DNA of 64,000 nucleotides from NCBI RefSeq assembly GCF_008710285.1, contig NZ_VYQF01000001.1, forward strand, positions 868,001-932,000, given 5' to 3'. Of this stretch, positions 1 through 7,825 are shown one piece after another. Under the pieces are notes generated by a model. It was not told where the DNA came from. It made no database searches and saw only the letters and a list, made by a program, of their open reading frames with translations. The position numbers were made by a program, and so were the translations under genes. Origin of the DNA: Ginsengibacter hankyongi (GTDB lineage Bacteria > Bacteroidota > Bacteroidia > Chitinophagales > Chitinophagaceae). Every line of letters starts with the position of its first letter. Position 1 is the stretch's first letter.

Positions 1-249
1 TAATACATGCAGAACTTTCATTCCTTTTTGAGTAGAATCGATAAAACCTCTCAGATCAAAATAAACCATTGCGGATGGCTGTTCTGCAACGAAATCAATT
101 CCTGCAGTTCCCTGAATTATGTTATTGCTATCATTAAGAGAAATTGCAAAACTATAATGCCGCACGTCTATTGCTCTATTCTGGGATAAAAGTTTATGGC
201 TACTTATTGTAAGAAAAAAGGTGAACAAGAGGTAACAATATTCCCTCAT
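1..249 (-). CDS. M1-type metallopeptidase, N-terminal 83 codons only (runs off window)
   Basis: Reading the minus strand from an ATG at 249 gives an open frame to the window edge. It starts with a signal peptide (MREYCYLLFTFFLTISS), then has the pattern IDVRHYSFAISLND, then IQGTAGIDFVAEQP and MVYFDLRG. This is how the N-terminal beta domain of secreted M1 (gluzincin) aminopeptidases of Bacteroidota usually begins. The zinc-binding HExxH part lies outside the window, so activity cannot be judged. The start lies 44 bp downstream of the 32-aa microprotein gene, on the same strand. The plus-strand frame at 7-189 is its shadow. The family call rests on the N-terminal domain pattern alone. Confidence 0.6.
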   Translation of the reverse strand, partial: MREYCYLLFTFFLTISSHKLLSQNRAIDVRHYSFAISLNDSNNIIQGTAGIDFVAEQPSAMVYFDLRGFIDSTQKGMKVLHVL

Positions 250-293
250 ACATTTTTTAATTAAATGATGAATTTTTTTATTTGTAAATATTA

Positions 294-392
294 TTATTTA
301 TTCCGGTATTGATGCCAGAAAAAACCAATGGCAAATCCTACAAGGATGTAAATAAGTATTTTAATAATCCTTTCTTTAGTGTTGCTATTCAT
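294..392 (-). CDS. 32-aa single-span membrane microprotein, overlaps the upstream family gene
   Basis: The ATG at 392 lies inside the end of the preceding gene, and the two frames overlap by 8 nt (shared AATGAATAG). This arrangement suggests translational coupling. The product has a polar start (MNSNTKERIIK), one hydrophobic span (about residues 11-25) and a basic tail containing FWH. A homologous 31-aa frame at 12425-12520 overlaps the end of another member of the same family in exactly the same way, and the two share TKxR, LIYIL, GFA and FWH. Two independent conserved copies make a real gene likely. Function is unknown; it could be a small partner or assembly factor for the MEVHHH proteins. 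Confidence 0.6.
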   Translation of the reverse strand: MNSNTKERIIKILIYILVGFAIGFFWHQYRNK

Positions 393-1155
393 TTTTTAAA
401 TTATATACTTTTTTTAATTTATCAATTAAGGTGGTTGCATGCTGCAATAAGGTATCGGCATCCTTAAGCTGATTGGGCAAAAATCTTGAACGGATCATCT
501 CAAGATATTCGTTAAACAATGTTTTATCATAAGTTAGTAATGGTGGATTGGTCTTCATAAAAGAATCAATTCTCTCCTGGTTAAATGAAGTTTTGTTTGC
601 CAGATAAATATTGTTAGCTGCATCATTGTATTTGAATTCAAAAATTTTTGCCCTTGCTTTTCTCACTTCCGTATAAATTCCAATATCTATTTCTTCTAAC
701 TTCCCCCATCTGCGGCAAAGTTGATCATACTGTGCTACGTTCCGGTTAAGTGAGGCGTCAGTAAAATAACGCAGCGCACCTGAACTTTCCATTTGATGAA
801 TAGTGGCATCGTGTGATACAAAAGAGCCATGAGCCCCGCCAAATAAACCATACCAGTACAATTTGCCCGAAGGAATTTGCCTTGGATCCTTGGCAGAAAT
901 CAGTTGTATGAGTGTATCAATTTTACCAACTCCATATCCGGTATAATTGATGTAGTATTTTAAATCTGCAGTGTCACTTTTAAGATCGCTGATCATTTCT
1001 TGTGCATATTCCTTTGCATGCTTGTGCTCCGTTACGTATTCCCGCAGGCTTTCCGCCAAAAATCCAAGTGTTACGGCAAGAAATATCATTACAAATTCCA
1101 AAAAATATTCTTTGAAGCCTTTTTTTTCTACGTGTGGATGATGATGTACTTCCAT
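385..1155 (-). CDS. MEVHHH-family membrane-anchored protein, paralog 1
   Basis: 256 aa, function unknown. The head is MEVHHHPHVEKKGFKEYF (type I), followed by one hydrophobic span at about residues 18-36 (FVMIFLAVTLGFLAES). The positive charges before the span suggest that the His cluster is cytoplasmic and the remaining 215 residues are outside the inner membrane. After the span come SDLKSDTADL (shared with the paralogs), a central motif IHQMESSGALRYF that corresponds to the family pattern KSSGxLRLI, and a C-terminal KVYNLKNE. There are no Cys-rich or obvious catalytic motifs. The gene ends in an 8-nt overlap with a 32-aa microprotein. It is separated from the other five full paralogs by three kinase genes. 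The layout recalls DUF6090-like proteins (one N-terminal span, then LKxDTxxL), but I cannot assign a named family. Confidence 0.85.
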   Translation of the reverse strand: MEVHHHPHVEKKGFKEYFLEFVMIFLAVTLGFLAESLREYVTEHKHAKEYAQEMISDLKSDTADLKYYINYTGYGVGKIDTLIQLISAKDPRQIPSGKLYWYGLFGGAHGSFVSHDATIHQMESSGALRYFTDASLNRNVAQYDQLCRRWGKLEEIDIGIYTEVRKARAKIFEFKYNDAANNIYLANKTSFNQERIDSFMKTNPPLLTYDKTLFNEYLEMIRSRFLPNQLKDADTLLQHATTLIDKLKKVYNLKNE

Positions 1156-1243
1156 ATTTATTTAAGATGATGTTTGTTTTTATAGAAGGCAATAAGATTA
1201 ATGGCTTTGATTTCTAAACCACTTATTAATAATCGCTGCGCTT

Positions 1244-1402
1244 TTATAGCACGTAAAGACAATTGCAGTTGGTAAACCATTTATTCAACATAGCCCGGTC
1301 ATCCGAAAACAATAAGGGACCGCTTAAAGTGCTGGTGCCAACATCTACAGCAGTACCCCGTGAAACCTCCTGTGCCGGAGCATTTACCCTGAAATCGGCG
1401 AT
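1244..1402 (-). other. Open frame continuing in phase after the kinase stop codon
   Basis: Directly after the TGA of the TPR kinase, the same frame stays open for 52 codons to a TAA at 1244. It encodes a protein-like stretch with DFRVNAPAQEVSRGTAVDVG and then LLFSDDRAMLNKWF. The composition resembles the end of secreted Bacteroidota proteins of the repeat-rich type (GTAVDVG), so it may be the tail of a gene cut off when the kinase core arrived. The remaining gap to 1155 shows nothing else. It is not a gene on its own because it lacks a start. Confidence 0.3.
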
Positions 1403-3361
1403 TCAGACAACTGGTAATTGAATAATAAATTTACTTCCTTCTCCTTCTTTACTCTCCACCTTTATTTCCCCACCATGCGCTTTTACAATATCATAACTCA
1501 AACTCAATCCCAACCCCGTTCCTGATCCTGTCGGTTTTGTGGTGAAGAAAGGCTGAAAGATTTTTTCTTTGATTGACTCAGGAATACCGCCGCCATTATC
1601 TCTAACGGTTATGAGCACACTATTTCCGGATTTATTTGTGGTTACTGATACAGATGGTTCATGCTCTTTGCCTTGGGCTTCTTGCCTTTTGTTTACCGCA
1701 TAAAAAGCATTATTAAAAAGATTCAACAACACGCGACCGATATCCTGCGGAACGATATTTATTTTTCCGATCGAAGGATCAAAATCGGTCTTTATTTCTG
1801 CATTAAAGCCATTGTCTTTTGACCTTAATCCATGATAACTTAACCTTAAATATTCATCACATAATGCGTTTATGTCTGTGGGTTCTTTTTTCCCGGAAGA
1901 TTCTCTTGAATGTTGCAACATACTTTTTACAATCGCATCGGCTCGTTTGCCATGATGAATTATTTTCTGCTCATTACTTTTTATGTCATCAGCAATTTCA
2001 TTTGCCAATTGCAAATTGCCTGTTGCCAATTCATTTTTTAATTCATCGATCATTTCACTGTTCACTTCCGAAAAATTATTGACGAAGTTTAGCGGGTTCT
2101 GAATTTCATGGGCAATGCCCGCGGTGAGTTCACCCAGGCTTGCCATTTTTTCTGATTGTATGAGTTGCGCCTGGGTGGATTTTAGATGATTAAGCGTTTG
2201 TTCAATTACTTCATTTTTATTTTGGAGCAGTTTCTTGGCTTCCTTTTCTTTCCGGTTATTCCGATAAAGAAAGAAAGCAATCAGCAGTAAAATTGCCAGA
2301 CCTGCAATTAATGCATACTGTTTTAATTGGTTTTGGTAGGCAACCCTGGCAGCTTCAATTTCTTTTTGGCGTTGTTCCTCATGCGCAACCAATGTTTGCA
2401 CTGCTTCTATATTTCCCGTCCCAAATATGCTGTCTTTATATGCATTTGCAATTTTAAGATATTGTAAAGATGTTTTAGTGTCTTTGGGTTCGTATAAATC
2501 AGCCAACAAAGTTGCTGCTTCAAGTATTGTTTTCTTTTGATTAATCAATTTCGATTCTTCGAAACCTTTTTGAGCATAATAAATAGCAGAATCCGATTGA
2601 TTGGCAGTCTTATAAAGTGCTGCAATTTTATTATAAGCATAAGCTAAAGCCCTGCTTTCATTATTTTTAAGCGCAATCTGAAGACTTTTTTGATAGTAAT
2701 TCAATGCCTCACCGGGGTTGCCTGATTTTATTTTTATATCTCCAATGGTTTGATAAACCAATGGTTCTTCACGATGATATTTTCCAAAAGTTTCAATTGC
2801 TTTCTTTTCATAAAATTTGGCTGAATCCAACTGGTTTAATCCTTCAAATGCAACTCCCATATCGTAATATGCATAGGCCAATCCCTCATCATTCATCCCT
2901 TTTTCTTCAATCAGTATATATTTACGTAAATAACTTATTGCTTTAGTATAATCTTTAAGTGTAATATAATCTTCACCAATACCATCCAGGGCGGCTCCGT
3001 TTAACGTTTCAAGGTGAAACTGTTGTGCAAGTTGCAATGACCTGAAGCCCTGTTCCATTGATTTGGGCAAGTTGCCCCGCTGTCCAGTTACAATGCTCAT
3101 AAAACCCAGAACATTAATCTGCCCACGTACATATTTTATTTTCTCAGCAGATTCCAATGCCTGTTGTCCGTAGATCATTGAAGAATCTGTATTTCCCAAA
3201 CGATAAAGCAGGCATAATGCTATCTGGGCATTGATACGGCTTGTATCATCTTTTGCAGTAGCTAATTGATGTTGCAAGCTATCAATTGCTTCTTTTGTTT
3301 GGGTAAAACCAACACTACATACAAACGCAAGAAGAATGGTTAATGTGAAAGTCTTTATCAT
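1403..3361 (-). CDS. TPR-sensor histidine kinase
   Basis: 652 aa. The order is a signal peptide (1-20, ending GFTQ), tetratricopeptide repeats (about 25-320, with typical AYYDMGVAFEGLNQLDSA spacing), a membrane span (about 349-366), a short coiled coil, then the kinase core. The phospho-acceptor box is GELTAGIAHEIQNPLNF with His419. The N box is VLLNLFNNAFYAV, the G1 box DNGGGIP, and the G2 box GTGLGLSLSYD. There is no receiver domain, and no intact response regulator lies in the window. The ATG overlaps the stop of the upstream kinase by 4 nt (ATGA), so the two are co-translated. The core is nearly identical over 457 bp to that of the chimera at 7819-9051. The last codons GTT GTC TGA lie in the same GTCTGAATC motif that bounds the GxxExxY cassette. 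Confidence 0.92.
   Translation of the reverse strand: MIKTFTLTILLAFVCSVGFTQTKEAIDSLQHQLATAKDDTSRINAQIALCLLYRLGNTDSSMIYGQQALESAEKIKYVRGQINVLGFMSIVTGQRGNLPKSMEQGFRSLQLAQQFHLETLNGAALDGIGEDYITLKDYTKAISYLRKYILIEEKGMNDEGLAYAYYDMGVAFEGLNQLDSAKFYEKKAIETFGKYHREEPLVYQTIGDIKIKSGNPGEALNYYQKSLQIALKNNESRALAYAYNKIAALYKTANQSDSAIYYAQKGFEESKLINQKKTILEAATLLADLYEPKDTKTSLQYLKIANAYKDSIFGTGNIEAVQTLVAHEEQRQKEIEAARVAYQNQLKQYALIAGLAILLLIAFFLYRNNRKEKEAKKLLQNKNEVIEQTLNHLKSTQAQLIQSEKMASLGELTAGIAHEIQNPLNFVNNFSEVNSEMIDELKNELATGNLQLANEIADDIKSNEQKIIHHGKRADAIVKSMLQHSRESSGKKEPTDINALCDEYLRLSYHGLRSKDNGFNAEIKTDFDPSIGKINIVPQDIGRVLLNLFNNAFYAVNKRQEAQGKEHEPSVSVTTNKSGNSVLITVRDNGGGIPESIKEKIFQPFFTTKPTGSGTGLGLSLSYDIVKAHGGEIKVESKEGEGSKFIIQLPVV
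1681..2137. repeat. Kinase-core direct repeat, copy A
   Basis: 457 bp inside the TPR kinase that align without gaps (offset 6416) to 8097-8553 in the chimeric kinase. By eye there are about 13 differences, roughly 97 percent identity. The 120 bp on the 3-prime-coding side (1561-1680) match far less well, so the high identity has a sharp edge. This is the pattern of gene conversion or recent segment copying between paralogous kinases. Confidence 0.75.
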
Positions 3362-6300
3362 TGATCAGTATAAATAGGTATTTGAATAATAAATTCACTT
3401 CCTTCTCCCTCTTTACTTTCCACTTTTATTTCCCCACCATGCGCTTTAATGATATCGTAACTTAAACTTAATCCCAGTCCCGTTCCTTCTCCCGTTGGCT
3501 TAGTGGTAAAGAAAGGCTGGAATATTTTATCTACTACTTTTTGTGGGATACCATTGCCGTTATCCTTAACCGTTAGTATTACATTACCACCCATCTTTTT
3601 TGAACTAACTGAAACGACCGATTCATAACTATTTAGTTGTTGTTTGGCTTTTTCATTTACTGCATAAAAAGAATTATTGTATAAGTTTAATAATACTCTG
3701 CCGATTTCTTGTGGAATAATATTGATTTTGCCAATAGACTTATCAAAATCAGTTTTCATTTCTGCATTGAAAGATTTATCCTTTGCTCTCAGCCCATGAT
3801 AACTTAATCGTAAATATTCATCCGCTAATGCATTAATATCCGTTGGTTCTTTTACACCTGTGCTTGACCGTGAGTGTTGCAACATTCCTTTTACAATAGA
3901 ATCTGCTCTTTTACCATGAAAGCTTATTTTTTCCTGGTTATTTTTAATATCGTTGGCAATTTCTTCTAAAGGAAGTTTTTGTTCCGGAGAAAGGTTGGTT
4001 CTATTTAGTTCATCTTTTAGTTCGTCGGTTAATTCCATATTCACTTCCGAAAAATTATTCACGAAATTTAATGGGTTTTGAATTTCATGAGCAATGCCGG
4101 CCGTCAATTCTCCAAGGCTTGCCATTTTTTCTGATTGTATTAGTTGTGCCTGAGTTGATTTTAGGCTGCGGTATGCGTCGGCATTGTCCAGTGCCAAAGC
4201 GGTGTAAGTAGCAAGGCTTCGAAGAATGTTAAGATGGTATTCTTTATAGGCATTTTTGCTGAAGCTTTGCGCCGTAATTACGCCAATAGCTTTGCTTTTA
4301 TAAACCAATGGCAAATAAATCACCGATGCTGTATTATCCCCGGCGGCTGATTCCGGAATGTCGGAAATATAAGCAGGGTGTTCTTTTTCAAAATCATTCA
4401 TAATAATTTCTTTTTGATTATTAAAACACCAGCTTGCAGGCCTTTTGGTATCATTGAGGTGATAACTGTAGGGAAGCAAAGTTTCTCCTTTTTCTTTGGT
4501 AGCCGGAAACTCCAGTTGCTGTTTTTCCCTGTTTACGATGCCAATGCCAAATACCGATGCATCCATCAACTTATTTACATGCGTGTAAACCGTATTGATA
4601 ATGTTCCCGATGGAAAGGGATGATGTAATTTCTTTACCCATCTCGCTGATCAGTTCGGTATTTTTTCGCTGTTCATTCTCGGCTTCTGCTTTTAAGTTTG
4701 CTTCCCTGAATGCCGCACGTTGCCTTTCACGCGTAATTACACGGCTGCGTTGCCAGCGAAAAATTAAAAATGCCAGCAGGCCGAAGAGGATTACATACAA
4801 ACTATACGCCCACCAGGTTCTGTACCACGGAGGTAAAATCTCAAATGAATAGGTTCCTGTGCTGCTTTCTATTCCGGCAACGTTTAATGCAGTCACTTTA
4901 AAGGTATATTTACCCGGAGGCAGGTTGGAATATTCTTTTCTTGTTTCTGTTGAATAAGCTGACCAGCCCTTATCAAAGCCTTCTAAAAATGTTTTGAATT
5001 GATTTACGTTTTTTCCTTCGTAACTGGTGGCAGCATACCTAAAGGCAACAGAGTTGTTATTATAAGTTATCTTAGAACTAACCGGTTTATCCAGCATTCC
5101 GCCAAAGTAGAGAGTTGAGTCTTCACCAACATCCACTTTCCGGATAAGGGCTGCATAGTTGGTTTTACCTGAATTCTTCTTTGTAAAATCATATTTAATG
5201 ATCTGATCATTTGCAGTGAACCAGCTAATACCGTTTTTTTCTGCATATACTTTACTAATTGATTCCTCAGCAAACCTGTTGAACGGGGAAGATAGCCATT
5301 TCCAGGATCCATCCGGCTTAAGCGTCCCCATGGTTAATTTATCTTCTCCTCCCATCCATATTCGTCCAAGGTTATCTTGTTGAAAACTTATTTTTACAAT
5401 ATTAGCTTTTATGTTAATGAATTCAGCAATAATTTTATTAGAAGTATCAGCATAAAATATTTTTTTGTTTTCATTGAATAGATAAATGCTGTCAGCTGTG
5501 GTAAAATAATTTACCCCATTAATGCTCGTTACATACGTAATGCCATCCTGAAGTCCGTTCAATTTATTAAAGTGTTCAATAACCGGCTTTTGAAGTAATA
5601 TATTTCCATCATCACCTTTTTGAAAAGTAACCTCGAAAAGGCCGGATGATTGGGTACCCATCCACACCCTTCCATCTTTGTATTCTATGATAGAAGTTGG
5701 TTCGTCAGGGTTATCTAATATGTGACTTTCATCCTTCCACGTGCTGCCGGTTTTTACTACAGACCACAAGCCGCTTGAGGTCCCTGCAAAAACCCTGTCG
5801 GGGTTTACCCGTGATTGTTTTAATGCATAAACAAAATATTCATTTCCAATGGTCTTTCTGATCGGTGATAACTGATCTTTTTCAACCTGAAATAACCCAT
5901 CGTTTGTTCCAACGAGTAGTTGATTTCCAACCTCCGCAAAAGTCCATGACTGATTGTTACTGTTCCTTAAAAGGTGAAATTTTGATGTTTTAGGATTAAG
6001 CGCATAAAGACCGTTATTTGTACATGTATAGATAATTCCATTGTGACGGATAATATCAATTGGAACTCCCGAAATATCATTCCTGGAATCGAAGTAACTT
6101 ACCGGAGAGGAATAGTCTATCCTGGAGATGCCGTTTGCTGTGGCCAGCCAAATAGAACCGGAGCGGTCCTGGAAGGAAAAATCGACAGAATTATTTTCAA
6201 TGCCGTTTTCTAAATTGTACCTACCGACTTCCCTGCCTGTGCTGTCAATTACTACTGCTCCGCTGTTTTGTGTGCCCAGTAATATATTTCCGTCGGAAAG

Positions 6301-7083
6301 CACGGTGCCGGGGAAATAAATCAGGTTATCTTTAATAAACTGATCGGCTTCCGTTTTAAAGGGAATAAAATTGTTGCCGTCATACTTAAATAATCCCATG
6401 GTGCGGGTACCAATCAAAATGGTTCCTTTTTCACCGGGAAAGGGAAGCATTACATAAATCCTTTCATTGGCAAATTTTTGACCTCCTTTTACAACAACCA
6501 GCGAATCGTTCTTCAAAACTTCCAGCCCTTTTCCCCATTCCCGCACATAAATGGTTCCCCTCACGTTAAACATTACGTGAAAGGTATTTTGTGCCTGAAT
6601 AATATGGAATTCCTTTTTTTTTATGTTCCAGATAAAAATGTAATTAAATGTTTCAAAATATACTTTGCCGCCGCTGACATAGGTTGCCCACACATCCGTA
6701 AAGTGTCTTTTATCCTTTGGTAGAAAATTTGTGAGCGAATGAAATTTTAATTGCCCGGAAGAATCTGGCAAGAAGTATCCCAGGTCACCCACTGATCCTA
6801 CATATATTTTTCCGTCATCTCCATTTGCCAAAGAGCGGATAGTGGATTTGTTCGGCAACTGGTAAAGCCGCCACGCATTGCCGTCAAACTCCAGCAGCCC
6901 GACATTATTTCCAAAATACATAATGCCACGCTTGTCCTGTGTGATTGCCCAGTTTTGCATATCTGCGTGGTATTCTTTTGGCAGGTAATTAATAATCTCC
7001 TGGGAGCCGGCTTCGGCATAGTGCTGTGCGGCTGCAATAGCGGTAATAGCCACGTAAGTTAACAGCAGTATCAATTTTCTCAT
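3358..7083 (-). CDS. Two-component-propeller hybrid-type sensor histidine kinase with GAF domain
   Basis: About 1241 aa. The ATG at 7083 is chosen over an in-frame GTG at 7116 because it begins the signal peptide (MRKLILLLTYVAITAIAAAQ) and has AAAGGG just upstream. Domain order: periplasmic Reg_prop beta-propeller repeats (about 30-650, with motifs such as DRSGSIWLATANGISRID), a Y_Y_Y domain (YSNLPPGKYTFKVTALN), one membrane span (about 760), a GAF domain (about 830-970, ASVIYLPLVYKSKAIGVITA), then the kinase core with the acceptor His near residue 999 in GIAHEIQNPL and the G boxes DNGNGIP and GTGLGLSLSYD. Unlike many propeller hybrids it has no receiver or AraC-type domain, so it must signal to a separate regulator. 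The stop overlaps the start of the next kinase by 4 nt. Confidence 0.93.
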   Translation of the reverse strand: MRKLILLLTYVAITAIAAAQHYAEAGSQEIINYLPKEYHADMQNWAITQDKRGIMYFGNNVGLLEFDGNAWRLYQLPNKSTIRSLANGDDGKIYVGSVGDLGYFLPDSSGQLKFHSLTNFLPKDKRHFTDVWATYVSGGKVYFETFNYIFIWNIKKKEFHIIQAQNTFHVMFNVRGTIYVREWGKGLEVLKNDSLVVVKGGQKFANERIYVMLPFPGEKGTILIGTRTMGLFKYDGNNFIPFKTEADQFIKDNLIYFPGTVLSDGNILLGTQNSGAVVIDSTGREVGRYNLENGIENNSVDFSFQDRSGSIWLATANGISRIDYSSPVSYFDSRNDISGVPIDIIRHNGIIYTCTNNGLYALNPKTSKFHLLRNSNNQSWTFAEVGNQLLVGTNDGLFQVEKDQLSPIRKTIGNEYFVYALKQSRVNPDRVFAGTSSGLWSVVKTGSTWKDESHILDNPDEPTSIIEYKDGRVWMGTQSSGLFEVTFQKGDDGNILLQKPVIEHFNKLNGLQDGITYVTSINGVNYFTTADSIYLFNENKKIFYADTSNKIIAEFINIKANIVKISFQQDNLGRIWMGGEDKLTMGTLKPDGSWKWLSSPFNRFAEESISKVYAEKNGISWFTANDQIIKYDFTKKNSGKTNYAALIRKVDVGEDSTLYFGGMLDKPVSSKITYNNNSVAFRYAATSYEGKNVNQFKTFLEGFDKGWSAYSTETRKEYSNLPPGKYTFKVTALNVAGIESSTGTYSFEILPPWYRTWWAYSLYVILFGLLAFLIFRWQRSRVITRERQRAAFREANLKAEAENEQRKNTELISEMGKEITSSLSIGNIINTVYTHVNKLMDASVFGIGIVNREKQQLEFPATKEKGETLLPYSYHLNDTKRPASWCFNNQKEIIMNDFEKEHPAYISDIPESAAGDNTASVIYLPLVYKSKAIGVITAQSFSKNAYKEYHLNILRSLATYTALALDNADAYRSLKSTQAQLIQSEKMASLGELTAGIAHEIQNPLNFVNNFSEVNMELTDELKDELNRTNLSPEQKLPLEEIANDIKNNQEKISFHGKRADSIVKGMLQHSRSSTGVKEPTDINALADEYLRLSYHGLRAKDKSFNAEMKTDFDKSIGKINIIPQEIGRVLLNLYNNSFYAVNEKAKQQLNSYESVVSVSSKKMGGNVILTVKDNGNGIPQKVVDKIFQPFFTTKPTGEGTGLGLSLSYDIIKAHGGEIKVESKEGEGSEFIIQIPIYTDQ

Positions 7084-7208
7084 AAAAACCCTTTGTTTTT
7101 TTAGTTTAGTAATCACATTGGTATTGTTGATTATGAAATGCCCAACATCTCAGGAATTTAATGTATTAGTAATTCATTCCATACAATGGTGCTAATACTC
7201 ATGATCGG

Positions 7209-7304
7209 TTATTCAGAAGGCATTTTAATAATATATTCCTTTCCTTCTCCTTCTTTACTTTCTGGTTTTATTTCTCCGCCATGCGCCTTTACAATATCAT
7301 AACT
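7209..7304 (-). pseudogene. C-terminal fossil of a fourth histidine kinase
   Basis: The minus strand encodes SYDIVKAHGGEIK, then ESKEGEGKEYIIKMPSE and a TAA. This is the last 31 residues of the same kinase core found three more times in this region, beginning just after the G2 box. It has no start or upstream part. The break lies exactly at 7305/7306, where the inverted repeat of the GxxExxY cassette begins. Because the chimeric kinase on the other side of the cassette has its own complete C-terminus, this fossil belongs to a different kinase copy or to a recombination product. Confidence 0.8.
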
Positions 7305-7354
7305 CGTCTGAATCACGGATTTAAATGGATTCATGGATTTCACAGATTTCATTT

Positions 7355-7732
7355 TTAAAGGACGAGTCTTTTAAAGGTTAAGCTTTTACTGCCAAAATTG
7401 ATTAGCAATCCTACTTCGAGTTTATAGGCTTTTAAGTAATTTAATACTTGCGCCATATGTACATCTTCCAGTTCAACAATTGCTTTCAACTCCACTAAAA
7501 CTTTTACTGCCACAACAAAATCGGCTCTTCTTATTCCTATCGGCTCTGTAAGTTCTTTATAAAATATCTCCTGTTCAATTTCCCTGGCAAAAGTTAACCC
7601 GGCTTGTGACAACTCCCAAGCTAATGCCCTTTGGTATATTATTTCCTGAAACCCATTTCCCAGGAACTTATGTACTTCAAAGGAAGCGCCGATAATTTTT
7701 TCCGTTATGTCTTTATATTTTAATTCTGCCAT
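7355..7732 (-). CDS. GxxExxY protein (PD-(D/E)XK-like superfamily)
   Basis: 125 aa, the usual length for this family. It shows the name-giving GNGFQEIIYQRAL (G..E..Y) near residue 25, then RRADFVVAVKVLVELKAI, which gives the D...ExK pattern of PD-(D/E)XK nucleases (Asp of RADF, ELK), and LLINFGSKSLTFKRLV at the end. The biological role of the family is not settled. It is the only gene inside the inverted-repeat cassette at 7306-7825 and breaks the run of kinase and MEVHHH genes. The ATG at 7732 directly follows a short AT-rich stretch after the repeats. Confidence 0.88.
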   Translation of the reverse strand: MAELKYKDITEKIIGASFEVHKFLGNGFQEIIYQRALAWELSQAGLTFAREIEQEIFYKELTEPIGIRRADFVVAVKVLVELKAIVELEDVHMAQVLNYLKAYKLEVGLLINFGSKSLTFKRLVL

Positions 7733-7759
7733 CGTATCAATCTGTGCAATCTTTTAATC

Positions 7760-7825
7760 TTTATAATCCGTGATTCAGACATTTATAATCCGTGATTCAG
7801 ACATTTATAATCCGTGATTCAGACA
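7760..7825. repeat. Three perfect 22-bp tandem repeats
   Basis: The unit TTTATAATCCGTGATTCAGA plus CA occurs at 7760-7781, 7782-7803 and 7804-7825 without mismatch. The last copy overlaps the end of the chimeric kinase, whose TGA stop is read from it on the minus strand. No spacers separate the units, so this is not a CRISPR array. Confidence 0.95.

Larger units (their letters stand above)
7306..7825. mobile_element. GxxExxY cassette bounded by 16-bp inverted repeats
   Basis: Plus-strand GTCTGAATCACGGATT at 7306-7321 is exactly inverted at 7765-7780 (AATCCGTGATTCAGAC), and the right end is present three times (also 7787-7802 and 7809-7824). Between the ends lies one gene, the GxxExxY protein. 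The left end interrupts a kinase fossil. The right end supplies the stop codon of the chimeric kinase. GxxExxY genes in Bacteroidota often sit between such GTCTGAATC-type stretches. No transposase is present, so the mode of movement is unknown; calling it mobile is inference from the repeats and the interrupted gene. Confidence 0.5.

Noticed and set aside
7-189. 60-aa plus-strand frame at the left edge
   Set aside because: Shadow of the M1-type peptidase start, which has a signal peptide and family pattern on the minus strand.
7760-7825. CRISPR array
   Set aside because: The three 22-bp units are directly adjacent without spacers, and no cas gene is present.
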